In this document: positions 17,730 to 26,167 of the stretch, piece after piece
How positions within the stretch are numbered: the stretch's first letter is position 1
How the letters are laid out: each line of letters opens with the position of its first letter
From: JAGOEF01 sp964511665
GTDB taxonomy: Bacteria; Bacteroidota; Bacteroidia; Bacteroidales; ML635J-15
Reading direction: 5' to 3'
NCBI GenBank assembly: GCA_964511665.1
Contig: CAZEHA010000001.1
Coordinates: 1-64,000 of the forward strand
Length of the DNA stretch: 64,000 nucleotides
The notes under the pieces: model-generated
The model's database searches: none
Seen by the model: the letters and a program-made list of their open reading frames with translations, nothing else
Told to the model about the DNA's origin: nothing
Made by a program: the position numbers and the translations under genes

Positions 17730-18497
17730 TTATTTTAAACTCAATTGAACACTTATCGGACAATGGTCCGACATATACACATCGCTGTGAATGGTTGCGG
17801 CTTGCATTGCTGCATCAAGGGGTTTCGAAGTCATGATATAATCGATGCGCCAGCCCAGGTTTTTTTTGCGTGCCCCTGCCCTATAGCTCCACCAGGTATA
17901 TTGGTCGGGTTGTTTATTGAAATGCCTGAAACTGTCGGTAAACCCACTATCGATAAATTTACTCACCCATTCGCGTTCTTCGGGCAAAAAGCCACTTACC
18001 CCCTTTTTGTTTTCGGGTTTGCTGATGTCGATTTCTTTATGGCAAATATTAAAATCGCCACACACAATAATATTTGGCTGCGATTTTTTTAGGTTTTCGG
18101 TGTAATTGTAAAAGGCATCAAGGTATTTCATTTTCACTCCCTGACGCACATCTCCCATGGTTCCCGACGGAAAATAGGAGTTTATCAGACTTACGCCTCT
18201 AAAATCGGCGCGAATGAAGCGACCTTCGTAGTCGAATTCGTCAATGCCGATACCACAGATTACAGTATCGAATTGAACTTTCGAAAACAGCGCCACACCG
18301 CTATAACCGGGTTTTTGCGCCGAATGAAGGCGCGACACATAGCCCATGTCTTCAAATTCTGCGGTTTCTATCTGATTGGGTTGAGCTTTGGTTTCTTGTA
18401 CACACAGTATATCGGCATTTTGTGCCTTCACCCATTCTGCCAGCCCTTTCGACTGCGCCGAACGTATTCCGTTGAGGTTGAAGCTGATGATTTTCAT
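17730..18497 (-). CDS. xth: Exodeoxyribonuclease III
   Basis: 255 aa, standard length for the ExoIII/AP endonuclease family. It cleaves at abasic sites and acts as a 3'-5' exonuclease in base-excision repair. Visible catalytic motifs: N-L-N-G-I-R at the start, V-Q-E-T-K-A-Q (Glu), G-D-F-N-I-C-H (Asp/Asn), G-W-R-I-D-Y-I, and S-D-H-C-P-I at the C-terminus. It is divergent from hemW. Confidence 0.94.
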   Translation of the reverse strand: MKIISFNLNGIRSAQSKGLAEWVKAQNADILCVQETKAQPNQIETAEFEDMGYVSRLHSAQKPGYSGVALFSKVQFDTVICGIGIDEFDYEGRFIRADFRGVSLINSYFPSGTMGDVRQGVKMKYLDAFYNYTENLKKSQPNIIVCGDFNICHKEIDISKPENKKGVSGFLPEEREWVSKFIDSGFTDSFRHFNKQPDQYTWWSYRAGARKKNLGWRIDYIMTSKPLDAAMQAATIHSDVYMSDHCPISVQLSLK

Positions 18498-18593
18498 ATT
18501 TCATTTTTTTCAAAGCTTAAAAATACACAATTGTTTCAGTTTTGCCAAACTGATTGGCTTTTCAACATCATCGTACCCAATAAAGCTTTTCGC

Positions 18594-18601
18594 TATCTTT
18601 G
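18594..18601 (+). promoter_or_regulatory. -7 element upstream of hemW
   Basis: TATCTTTG at 18594-18601, 16 bases before the proposed GTG start. A good -33 element is not evident. If used, the leader is only about ten bases. Confidence 0.4.
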
Positions 18602-18617
18602 CGCGAAACTTATCATT

Positions 18618-19745
18618 GTGCCCGGCATTTACATCCATATTCCGTTCTGCAAACGCAAATGCATGTACTGCGATTTTTATTCGGTGGCCCGAAGCGATAA
18701 AACCGACGAATTTATTGATGCTTTATTGCTGGAGGCCGAAATGCAAAACGATTACTTCGGTGAAAGCAATATCGATACTTTGTATATGGGAGGTGGCTCT
18801 CCCGGAATACTGAACTCATATCAGATACACAGAATATTTCAGGGCTTGAGTAATACTTTCGACTTGTCACAAATAAAAGAGTGCACGGTAGAGTTAAACC
18901 CCGAAGACGCCTTGCCCGGCTATCTCGAAATGCTCAATAAAAACGGAGTAAATCGCATTAGCATTGGTGTTCAATCGACCCACAACCAGTATTTAGGTTT
19001 GTTGGGCCGCCGCCATTCGGGCACCGAGGCATTGCAGGCCATTTACAACGCAAAACGGGCCGGGTTCAGCAATATTTCGGCCGATATTATGTTTGGCATT
19101 CCTCAACTCAGCCTAGGCGAACTCACCGAAACCATCGACAAGCTTGCAGAAAGCGGAGTAAATCATATTTCGGCTTATCTGCTCACTGCCGAAGGCAAAA
19201 CGCTATTGGTGCGCCAAATTGAAGGCAAGCAAATTGCTTTACCCGACGACGAAACCTGCCGGCTACAGTACAATGTATTATGCAATGCCTCGAAAGCACA
19301 TGGATTTGATCATTACGAAATATCGAACTTTTGCAAACCAGGCACCCATAGTCGGCACAATTCTGCCTACTGGAATGGTTCGGCATATCTGGGGCTAGGT
19401 CCGTCGGCGCATTCATACAACGGGCACAAAACACGACGAGCCAATATTTCGGATCTGAAATTGTATATCGAAAAAATACTTACAAGCAAAGTAACCTATT
19501 CCGAAGAAAACCTCAGCGAAACCGACTTAATCAACGAGTTTATAATGACCCGCTTTCGAACTGCTTCGGGTATCGACGCAGGAGAATTCGAAAGGAACTT
19601 TGGCACATTGGCGTTCAGACATTTACTGAACGCTTCGAAAATACGCCTGCAACAAGGCCTGCTTGTGCAAAACGGCAATAGAATTTTTATTCCCGAACGT
19701 CATATGCTGATATCTGACACCATAATATCAGATTTGTTCCAATAA
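18618..19745 (+). CDS. hemW: HemW-type radical SAM protein (coproporphyrinogen III oxidase-like, heme chaperone)
   Basis: 375 aa from GTG at 18618 (V-P-G-I-Y-I-H-I-P-F). The open frame continues upstream to 18273, but that part is antisense to xth and lies across a -7 element. The radical SAM cysteines are C11, C15 and C18 in C-K-R-K-C-M-Y-C. G-G-G-S-P-G, S-I-G-V-Q-S and the C-terminal HemW-type domain follow. Family members were named as oxygen-independent coproporphyrinogen oxidases, but this clade mostly acts as a heme-trafficking protein; the C-N-L-C-type fourth cysteine of true HemN is not seen. Confidence 0.9.
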   Translation: MPGIYIHIPFCKRKCMYCDFYSVARSDKTDEFIDALLLEAEMQNDYFGESNIDTLYMGGGSPGILNSYQIHRIFQGLSNTFDLSQIKECTVELNPEDALPGYLEMLNKNGVNRISIGVQSTHNQYLGLLGRRHSGTEALQAIYNAKRAGFSNISADIMFGIPQLSLGELTETIDKLAESGVNHISAYLLTAEGKTLLVRQIEGKQIALPDDETCRLQYNVLCNASKAHGFDHYEISNFCKPGTHSRHNSAYWNGSAYLGLGPSAHSYNGHKTRRANISDLKLYIEKILTSKVTYSEENLSETDLINEFIMTRFRTASGIDAGEFERNFGTLAFRHLLNASKIRLQQGLLVQNGNRIFIPERHMLISDTIISDLFQ

Positions 19746-19780
19746 AAAAAGCAACTCCGTGCAGGAAATTGCTTTCGTTT
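19745..19780. terminator. Bidirectional terminator between hemW and the lipoprotein gene
   Basis: AAAGCAA (19748-19754) pairs with TTGCTTT (19769-19775) with partial inner pairing. There is an A-run before it and a T-rich stretch after it, so it can serve both convergent genes. Confidence 0.6.
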
Positions 19781-19798
19781 TTGAACGTATCGCAAATA

Positions 19799-20974
19799 CT
19801 ATTTCTTTCTTACAAACAACAACCAGTTTTGCTCACCGGTTCTCCAGTGGTAGCCCAGCGAAAACGGTAATGGGCGCGCACCAATTGAATCGTAAGCCGA
19901 GGCCAAATCTTTCTGATACAAATACGAACTCGGAAAATCGGCAATGGGTTTCACATATACGCCAAACAAATGCGGTGTCCATGTATCGTGAGTAAAATAG
20001 CGGTAAGGCACTCCGGTATCGTCTTCGAGCACTGCATCACTTTTTAGCAATACAAGGTCACGAATATTCGAAAAGGTACCGTAATGACTCAGATATGAAG
20101 CCGATTTAATAAAGGTATTGCAGCCTCTAAGATTATCGAGGTAAGTTTTAAGCACCTTGGCCTTGGTAAAACCACTGTCGGAAATGTCGGCATAAAAGTA
20201 CGTGAAGTCTTTAAGTTTATCGTCTCCTTGCCTTAAAATTTTAAAACGAATGCATTCCACCTGATCTAGGGTATTGGTTGGTTTTTGAATTTCGGTAAAT
20301 GTCTTGCCATCATTATTTAGCCTGTAATACCCGAAGTCGTAAATTTCGTGACCGGTTTTATGAAGAAACACCAATATTATCGGCAACACTCCATCTACCT
20401 GCTGTTTACGTAAATCCTGCTCCATGTTTCCGGTGATGAAATAACTTCTTTTATAAATATCGCGAAGGGCAAAATTGGTAGCATCAAGATAGGCTTTCAG
20501 TTGCTCCGACGAGCTTTGGTGCAAAGCGGGAATAGTTCCCAACTTTTCCATAGCAATAAAAACATATTCGTTGGCGTTCGGAAACAGCTGATAGGCATGT
20601 AGAAAATCGGGACCCGAAAACGGGTAAAACAAAATAACTGTGTCGTTGATAAGGGGCTTAACCACCGAATCGCTCCAGTTAAAAATATGGTCGAGACGGG
20701 TTTCCTGAATACGTTGCCAAGGTGTGTCGATACTTATTTTGTACTCTTTCCAGAATTGACTATCTCCAAATGTGTCGTTAAAATGTGAAGCATCATCGCC
20801 GGCCAATAACGAAGCCAACTGGTCATATACACTGTCTTTCGGATAATCAATTACTATTTTGTTTTCGTTTTTTACCGTGTCGTTCACATCGTCGCCCGGT
20901 TTTGTTTTATTACCCGAACCACAACTAACCAGCATTATCAGTGCAACAGGAATAAGAAGAAATAATTTTTTCAT
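19799..20974 (-). CDS. Lipoprotein of unknown function
   Basis: 391 aa. The N-terminus is a lipoprotein signal with lipobox L-V-S-C (cysteine at 18), followed by a low-complexity linker rich in K, D and N. The folded part has recurring aromatic/acidic stretches such as F-Y-P-F-S-G-P-D-F and Y-V-F-I-A-M-E-K-L-G-T-I-P. I do not recognise the domain with certainty. No inner transmembrane segment is seen, so it is likely anchored in the outer membrane. Monocistronic on the minus strand, divergent from the adhesin operon. Confidence 0.75.
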   Translation of the reverse strand: MKKLFLLIPVALIMLVSCGSGNKTKPGDDVNDTVKNENKIVIDYPKDSVYDQLASLLAGDDASHFNDTFGDSQFWKEYKISIDTPWQRIQETRLDHIFNWSDSVVKPLINDTVILFYPFSGPDFLHAYQLFPNANEYVFIAMEKLGTIPALHQSSSEQLKAYLDATNFALRDIYKRSYFITGNMEQDLRKQQVDGVLPIILVFLHKTGHEIYDFGYYRLNNDGKTFTEIQKPTNTLDQVECIRFKILRQGDDKLKDFTYFYADISDSGFTKAKVLKTYLDNLRGCNTFIKSASYLSHYGTFSNIRDLVLLKSDAVLEDDTGVPYRYFTHDTWTPHLFGVYVKPIADFPSSYLYQKDLASAYDSIGARPLPFSLGYHWRTGEQNWLLFVRKK

Positions 20975-21110
20975 ACAATAATCAATTAAATTTTTAAGTG
21001 CGGTAAAAATATAAAAACTTGGCTATTTTCGAAATAATGTTTCAAAAATACCCCGATAAAAAAAATATTGCACTTCTGACAACCTATGGCAAAAAAATAC
21101 GTCATTACTG

Positions 21111-21142
21111 TTGCAGTGTAATAAATAAAATGATTATATTTG
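21111..21142 (+). promoter_or_regulatory. Promoter for the adhesin operon
   Basis: TTG (21111-21113), 21-nt spacer, TATATTTG (21135-21142), 16 bases before the first ATG. Confidence 0.6.
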
Positions 21143-21158
21143 GCAGTTTAAGAATAGT

Positions 21159-21710
21159 ATGCTTCAAGTAAAACACATATGTGTGGTGATATGCTTTGCT
21201 CTGGCTTCAGCGGTAAATGCACAGGTACCACTCAGTTTAACCACTGCAGGAGAATTGCAGCCGGGTGCCGATGCATTTGTGGTAAAGCCCGGCGAAAGTG
21301 TGATGATACCTGAAACTCATGTAAAAATGATTCCGCCTGAGCACTTCATGTTCTCACCCGATTTGAAAGGGTTTATTCATGCCGGCACATCATCGGTAAT
21401 GCAGGTATCCGAAATTATAGGCACTTCATTCATAATGGTTTCTAAAAATCTCACACCCGAGTACATTGCTTCACAAAAATTTGTGTTTAAAGAGAAAGAA
21501 GAAATCAGCACCCTTCACGGTGCCAACGGAGTTATATATGTATTGGGGTTTTCGAACAAGGGGGTCGATTACGAACGTCTGATGTTTTTGGCAGGCGATT
21601 ATCATAACACTATCTGGATTAACGTGAGTTACCCGGCAGCGTCGCGCAAAATTTTGTACGACACCATAAAAGAAAGTTTATTAACAGCTCAATTCGTGAA
21701 ATATGAGTAA
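21159..21710 (+). CDS. Small exported protein, possibly DcrB/PsbP-like
   Basis: 183 aa with a signal peptide (hydrophobic to about residue 20, cleavage near V-N-A-Q). The segment H-V-K-M-I-P-P-E-H-F and the following S-P-D-L-K-G-F-I-H-A-G resemble the opening of DcrB/PsbP-type domains, which usually begin with a phrase on pro-pro and a phe, but this is a weak visual match. The last eight bases overlap the start of the giant adhesin gene, so translation of the two is coupled and a shared role (assembly or anchoring of the adhesin) is a reasonable inference. Confidence 0.7.
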   Translation: MLQVKHICVVICFALASAVNAQVPLSLTTAGELQPGADAFVVKPGESVMIPETHVKMIPPEHFMFSPDLKGFIHAGTSSVMQVSEIIGTSFIMVSKNLTPEYIASQKFVFKEKEEISTLHGANGVIYVLGFSNKGVDYERLMFLAGDYHNTIWINVSYPAASRKILYDTIKESLLTAQFVKYE

Positions 21711-24700
21711 AAAACTACTATTTGCAGCATTGATTTTTGTTTTCTGTGCCGGAGCGAATCAGCTCCGAGCTCAAAACGAAAACATTCTCATTCACAACAT
21801 ACACTACTATTCCTACGATCAGGATATGTGGGGGGCCGGAGATGCATTTAATCTCGACTTCGACTACGAGTTGTTTCATCTTGAATTCGACGAAAATGTC
21901 GGTTTCAGCTTCATCGAAGACATTCCTTTTCTCGGGCCGGTAGGTGTTGCCTGGGAGGCAGGTTTTTGGGCTTACCTCAGCTCCACCTTCAGCATTCACG
22001 GGTTTACTCTTGGGTCGATTGATGTGAACTACCCGGTTCAGATTACCCTCGATTTTCCGGACCATTACAGTTTCGACCATGGCGAAACTATCCTTGTAGA
22101 AACTTGGTACGATGTACTCGACGGATGGTATCTCGACACCCATTTCCCCACCACGGGTATTATTGCATTAGACCTTGAATACGGTTTTGGTGTATATATG
22201 AATGTGATAGTATGCATGTTCGATTGTGAAACCATTCCACTGCTGCCCAATCTCAGCGTACCTATCAACCCAACCTATACCGACCCGCTGCCTCACGACT
22301 CCATTGCAATCTTTTATCTGAACGGCTACACGGGCGAGGTGGTTTATCCTTGTCTTGATGAAATCACGGGCTTGCCCATGATTTGCGAAGACGATCTGCT
22401 GCCCATAGTCATTCCCGACTGGTTTGGAATAGGGCTCACCGGAGAAATAGATATACCCTATGTAATAACCGAAGATTATCTCGATCCCAACACACAATGT
22501 CTTACAGCACACGGTAACGACGAATGGATATGGTTTAACTGGAATATACTTACATTTCTCTCGTTTATTGCCGGATTTATTCCACCACCTACAGGCCCTG
22601 CTCTGGCACAAATCATCGATATCATCAACGGCGGAACTATAGAATATGAAATTATGCCAGGCGTTACTGCCATAATCGACTATTATCTATTGCAAATAAG
22701 TTTGCACATGTCGAGTTATATGACTCAGGACTTTTCATTCTGTCCCACTATCTGGGTAACACTCGGGTTCCCGATTGAGTTACCCTACACAGTGCTTAAT
22801 CCAAACAATGGCAATCAGGTGATGGATCAGGGTCTTGCACAAGATATCACCTTCAGGGTAAATCACAATCTCGAAATCACATACCCCTGCTACACCCACG
22901 ACTCTATGCCGGTTTCGGTAGCGTATCATTTCGACAATGAATTCCACAATCACACATGGGACAGTATCGCTTTCGACTTTATCATCTCGGTGTTTTATGC
23001 CCACGTAACCATACCTTTCAGTTTCCCGTTCAAAACGGCAGGTATTCCCGAATTTGAACTGCCCGAAGTAAGTGTATATAACAACGAAATAGGCTATACG
23101 CAAACACTGCAATATGCCTCGCCCGAAATCACGTTTATATCGCCTTCTCCGGCCGATTTGCTTTCTCAGCAGCAAAGCATCGACCTTACAAAATCGGGCG
23201 GTGGAGTAGAAGATAATACTCCCTATGAGGTTAAAGACATAGAATTTGAAATCGGGCCCCTTTACGAAGCCAGTATTCCTTTGGGCTACATCCCACTTAC
23301 CTGGTACGACCAGACCTGGGAAATGCAAGGATTCCTTCTCGACACCGTAGTGCCGGGAACATGGCTCTATCCGCTGCCCTATCTCGACATGAGCATCAAT
23401 GCACAAGACGTTTTGTGTTTTGGCGATACCTCAGGGGTAATTACCGTCAATGCAATTCATAGCAGTGGTGCATATACTTTTGAGTATTCCTGGGGCACTA
23501 CCAATACCCATATGAGCCCCATCGACAGCATCATTGTTCCGGCAGGTTACTACTATGTTACAGTTACCGATGTGTACGGATGTTCGGTTGACGGCGAAAT
23601 AAATATTGCCAATGCCAATCCACCACTGGTAATGTACCTGTATGCCGATGATGTATTGTGCGCAGGGGAACCCACCGGGAACCTCTATTCGTTTGTCTCT
23701 GGCGGGGTACCTCCTTACGACTATTTATGGACACCATCCGGCTCGACCGAGGAAAACCCTGTGGGTGTTTATGCAGGTTGGCACACACTGCTTGTAACCG
23801 ATGCGGTAGGATGTACTCTCGAGGACTCTGTGTTTATTGACGAACCCGACGAGCCGCTAGAAATGACATGGGTATATCAGAATGTTAGTTGTTTTGGTTT
23901 CACCGATGGATTTATCGATGTTACCGTTACCGGAGGAACACCACCGTATTATTACTACTGGGACAACGGACAAATGACCCAAGACTTGTATAATCTTGGC
24001 GATGGTGCTTACACCATCACGGTAATGGATTCACACGGTTGCGATATTGTGCACACCTTCGTTATTATTATGCCTACCCGCCTCGAAGTAGAACTCGAAA
24101 TTCAAGAAGTGCTCTGCTACGGCGAAAATACCGGATGGGTCAATGCCATTGTTACAGGCGGAACCCCTCCGTATACCTATGAATGGAACAATGGAGCTAC
24201 TACTCAGGATTTGTTTAACCTATATGCCGGTATTTATTCGGTAACAGTAACCGATGCCAACGGATGTGAAGCCTTTGCCATCGGACGTGTCGATCAACCT
24301 GATTTACCACTTACCGTTTATATTGACCCCACCGACGTTCGCTGTTTTGGTGAAGGCAACGGCATTGCCGATCTAACAGTGATAGGAGGAACACCACCCT
24401 ATTACTATGCATGGAGCAATGGAGAAATAAGTGAAGATATTTTCGATTTGGTACCGGGTATGTACAGCGTAACCGTATTCGACGAACACGATTGTGTGGC
24501 TTATGCACAGGTGCAAATTTATCAGCCACATGCTCCTATGACAGGAACTATTACCGGCACAAACGTAACATGCAATGGTGGAACAGATGGAAATGTTTAT
24601 GTTGATGTAACAGGTGGAACACCACCTTATCATTATGCATGGACCAACGGGAGCTGGGGCGAAGATCAATTTAACGTTACTGCAGGAGTGTATACAGTTA

Positions 24701-26007
24701 CCGTAACCGATGACCGCTATTGTCATTACGTGATGTCGTATGAAGTTACACAACCCGAACCCTGGGTTATCCAGATTATCGAAAACCCCGAAATTTGTTA
24801 TGGACAAATCGCCACAATTGGTTTGAATCTGGTAACCGGAAATACCGAGCCTTATGTAATTATGTGGAGTACCGGAACAACAGGAATGACTACCAATGTG
24901 CGCCCACTCACCGACAGTATCTTTACTGCCGTAGTGGTAGATTTTAACAACTGTATCAGCAATCCTGTTCCCATTTCGGTAACAGTACACGACCCAATTG
25001 CAATTGCAGTAGAAAGCAACACAAACTTGGTTTGTCCGGGCGAAACGGTTAGTTTCGATGTGAATATTACAGGTGGTGGTGTTGAAGGTAATCTGGTTTC
25101 TATCAATGGTGTTGATTATACTTTACCCGTAAGCTTCATTGTAAATCAAGATACCACGTTTGAGTTTATAGCATGGGATGCTTGTAATTATCAATTTGCA
25201 AGAGTGGTTGAACACATCAACACACATCCCCTGCCGCCAATAAACATTACTGCCGATAAAACCAACGGATGTGCTCCCCTTACAGTATCCTTCCGCGAAA
25301 ACAGCCCTCATGTAGGTCAAAGTTATATTTGGAACTTCGACGATGGCGATTTCGAAAATCTTTCGTTCGATAAATATCCGGTTCATACTTTTATGAATGC
25401 CACAACCTATCATGTAAACCTACAGGTTACCAACGGCGAAGGCTGCAGCAACGACACCACTATAGGAATTGTTGTATTTCCTGTTCCTGAAGCCGATTTC
25501 CGTGCTTCCTCAACAAAAGTACACATTGCAAGCCCTGCTGTAAGCTTTACCAACTTTACTGTAGGAGGCTTCTACTTTAACTGGAATTTTGGCGATGGTG
25601 CTGCCAGCACACAGGCAAATCCACAGCATAAGTTTACAATGCCGGGAGTTTATCACGTTACCCTACACACAGAATCGCTATATGGTTGCGTCGACAGTAC
25701 AGGAGTTGACATTACCGTTACTAACGAAACCATGATATATGCCCCTACAGCCTTTACTCCGAACTACGACCTTATTAACGAAAACTTCAGAATAATTGGC
25801 GACGGCATCGACGAGCGCACATTTAAAATGGAAATTTACAATCGCTGGGGCGAGAAAATATTCGAAACCACAGAATACGAAACCGGCTGGGATGGCCGAT
25901 CGAACCTGAAAGAATGTCCTCAGGGAGTGTATTCGTGGATTATCTATTTCTACGATCCTTTCGGGAATCTCTACACACAAAGCGGGCAGGTAACGCTACT
26001 GCGTTAA
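21703..26007 (+). CDS. Giant SprB-repeat / PKD surface protein with T9SS type B sorting domain
   Basis: 1434 aa. Signal peptide (1-23), then a region of about 540 residues rich in aromatic and acidic residues that I do not recognise. Six SprB-type repeats follow (about 571-1016), each with a C-x-G-x-x-x-G opening, G-G-x-P-P-Y-x-Y-x-W and a Y-x-V-T-V-T-D-x-x-x-C closing. After an Ig-like stretch come two PKD domains (about 1183-1338) and a CHU_C-type sorting domain (about 1346-1434; Y-N-R-W-G-E-K, G-W-D-G, ending T-L-L-R). It is inferred to be exported by the type IX system to the surface as an adhesin; SprB itself drives gliding, but gliding genes are not seen here. Confidence 0.88.
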   Translation: MSKKLLFAALIFVFCAGANQLRAQNENILIHNIHYYSYDQDMWGAGDAFNLDFDYELFHLEFDENVGFSFIEDIPFLGPVGVAWEAGFWAYLSSTFSIHGFTLGSIDVNYPVQITLDFPDHYSFDHGETILVETWYDVLDGWYLDTHFPTTGIIALDLEYGFGVYMNVIVCMFDCETIPLLPNLSVPINPTYTDPLPHDSIAIFYLNGYTGEVVYPCLDEITGLPMICEDDLLPIVIPDWFGIGLTGEIDIPYVITEDYLDPNTQCLTAHGNDEWIWFNWNILTFLSFIAGFIPPPTGPALAQIIDIINGGTIEYEIMPGVTAIIDYYLLQISLHMSSYMTQDFSFCPTIWVTLGFPIELPYTVLNPNNGNQVMDQGLAQDITFRVNHNLEITYPCYTHDSMPVSVAYHFDNEFHNHTWDSIAFDFIISVFYAHVTIPFSFPFKTAGIPEFELPEVSVYNNEIGYTQTLQYASPEITFISPSPADLLSQQQSIDLTKSGGGVEDNTPYEVKDIEFEIGPLYEASIPLGYIPLTWYDQTWEMQGFLLDTVVPGTWLYPLPYLDMSINAQDVLCFGDTSGVITVNAIHSSGAYTFEYSWGTTNTHMSPIDSIIVPAGYYYVTVTDVYGCSVDGEINIANANPPLVMYLYADDVLCAGEPTGNLYSFVSGGVPPYDYLWTPSGSTEENPVGVYAGWHTLLVTDAVGCTLEDSVFIDEPDEPLEMTWVYQNVSCFGFTDGFIDVTVTGGTPPYYYYWDNGQMTQDLYNLGDGAYTITVMDSHGCDIVHTFVIIMPTRLEVELEIQEVLCYGENTGWVNAIVTGGTPPYTYEWNNGATTQDLFNLYAGIYSVTVTDANGCEAFAIGRVDQPDLPLTVYIDPTDVRCFGEGNGIADLTVIGGTPPYYYAWSNGEISEDIFDLVPGMYSVTVFDEHDCVAYAQVQIYQPHAPMTGTITGTNVTCNGGTDGNVYVDVTGGTPPYHYAWTNGSWGEDQFNVTAGVYTVTVTDDRYCHYVMSYEVTQPEPWVIQIIENPEICYGQIATIGLNLVTGNTEPYVIMWSTGTTGMTTNVRPLTDSIFTAVVVDFNNCISNPVPISVTVHDPIAIAVESNTNLVCPGETVSFDVNITGGGVEGNLVSINGVDYTLPVSFIVNQDTTFEFIAWDACNYQFARVVEHINTHPLPPINITADKTNGCAPLTVSFRENSPHVGQSYIWNFDDGDFENLSFDKYPVHTFMNATTYHVNLQVTNGEGCSNDTTIGIVVFPVPEADFRASSTKVHIASPAVSFTNFTVGGFYFNWNFGDGAASTQANPQHKFTMPGVYHVTLHTESLYGCVDSTGVDITVTNETMIYAPTAFTPNYDLINENFRIIGDGIDERTFKMEIYNRWGEKIFETTEYETGWDGRSNLKECPQGVYSWIIYFYDPFGNLYTQSGQVTLLR

Positions 26008-26028
26008 CAGAGAATTAATATGTAATCG

Positions 26029-26067
26029 ATGCGCTGTGTCATATAAAGATGCAGCGCATTTATTTTA
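26029..26067 (+). terminator. Terminator after the SprB-repeat gene
   Basis: ATGCGCTG (26029-26036) pairs with CAGCGCAT (26052-26059), followed by a T-rich tail TTTATTTT. Confidence 0.75.
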
Positions 26068-26112
26068 AACAGAGGCTGTTGATATAATACCGTCACAGCA
26101 ATATTGATGAAA

Positions 26113-26144
26113 TGTGTTATTTCAAAAAAATAAATATATATTTG
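26113..26144 (+). promoter_or_regulatory. Promoter for the TonB-dependent receptor gene
   Basis: TGTG (26113-26116, weak -33), 20-nt spacer, TATATTTG (26137-26144); start codon 24 bases downstream. Confidence 0.5.
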
Positions 26145-26167
26145 CCGCGTAACCAACACACACATTT

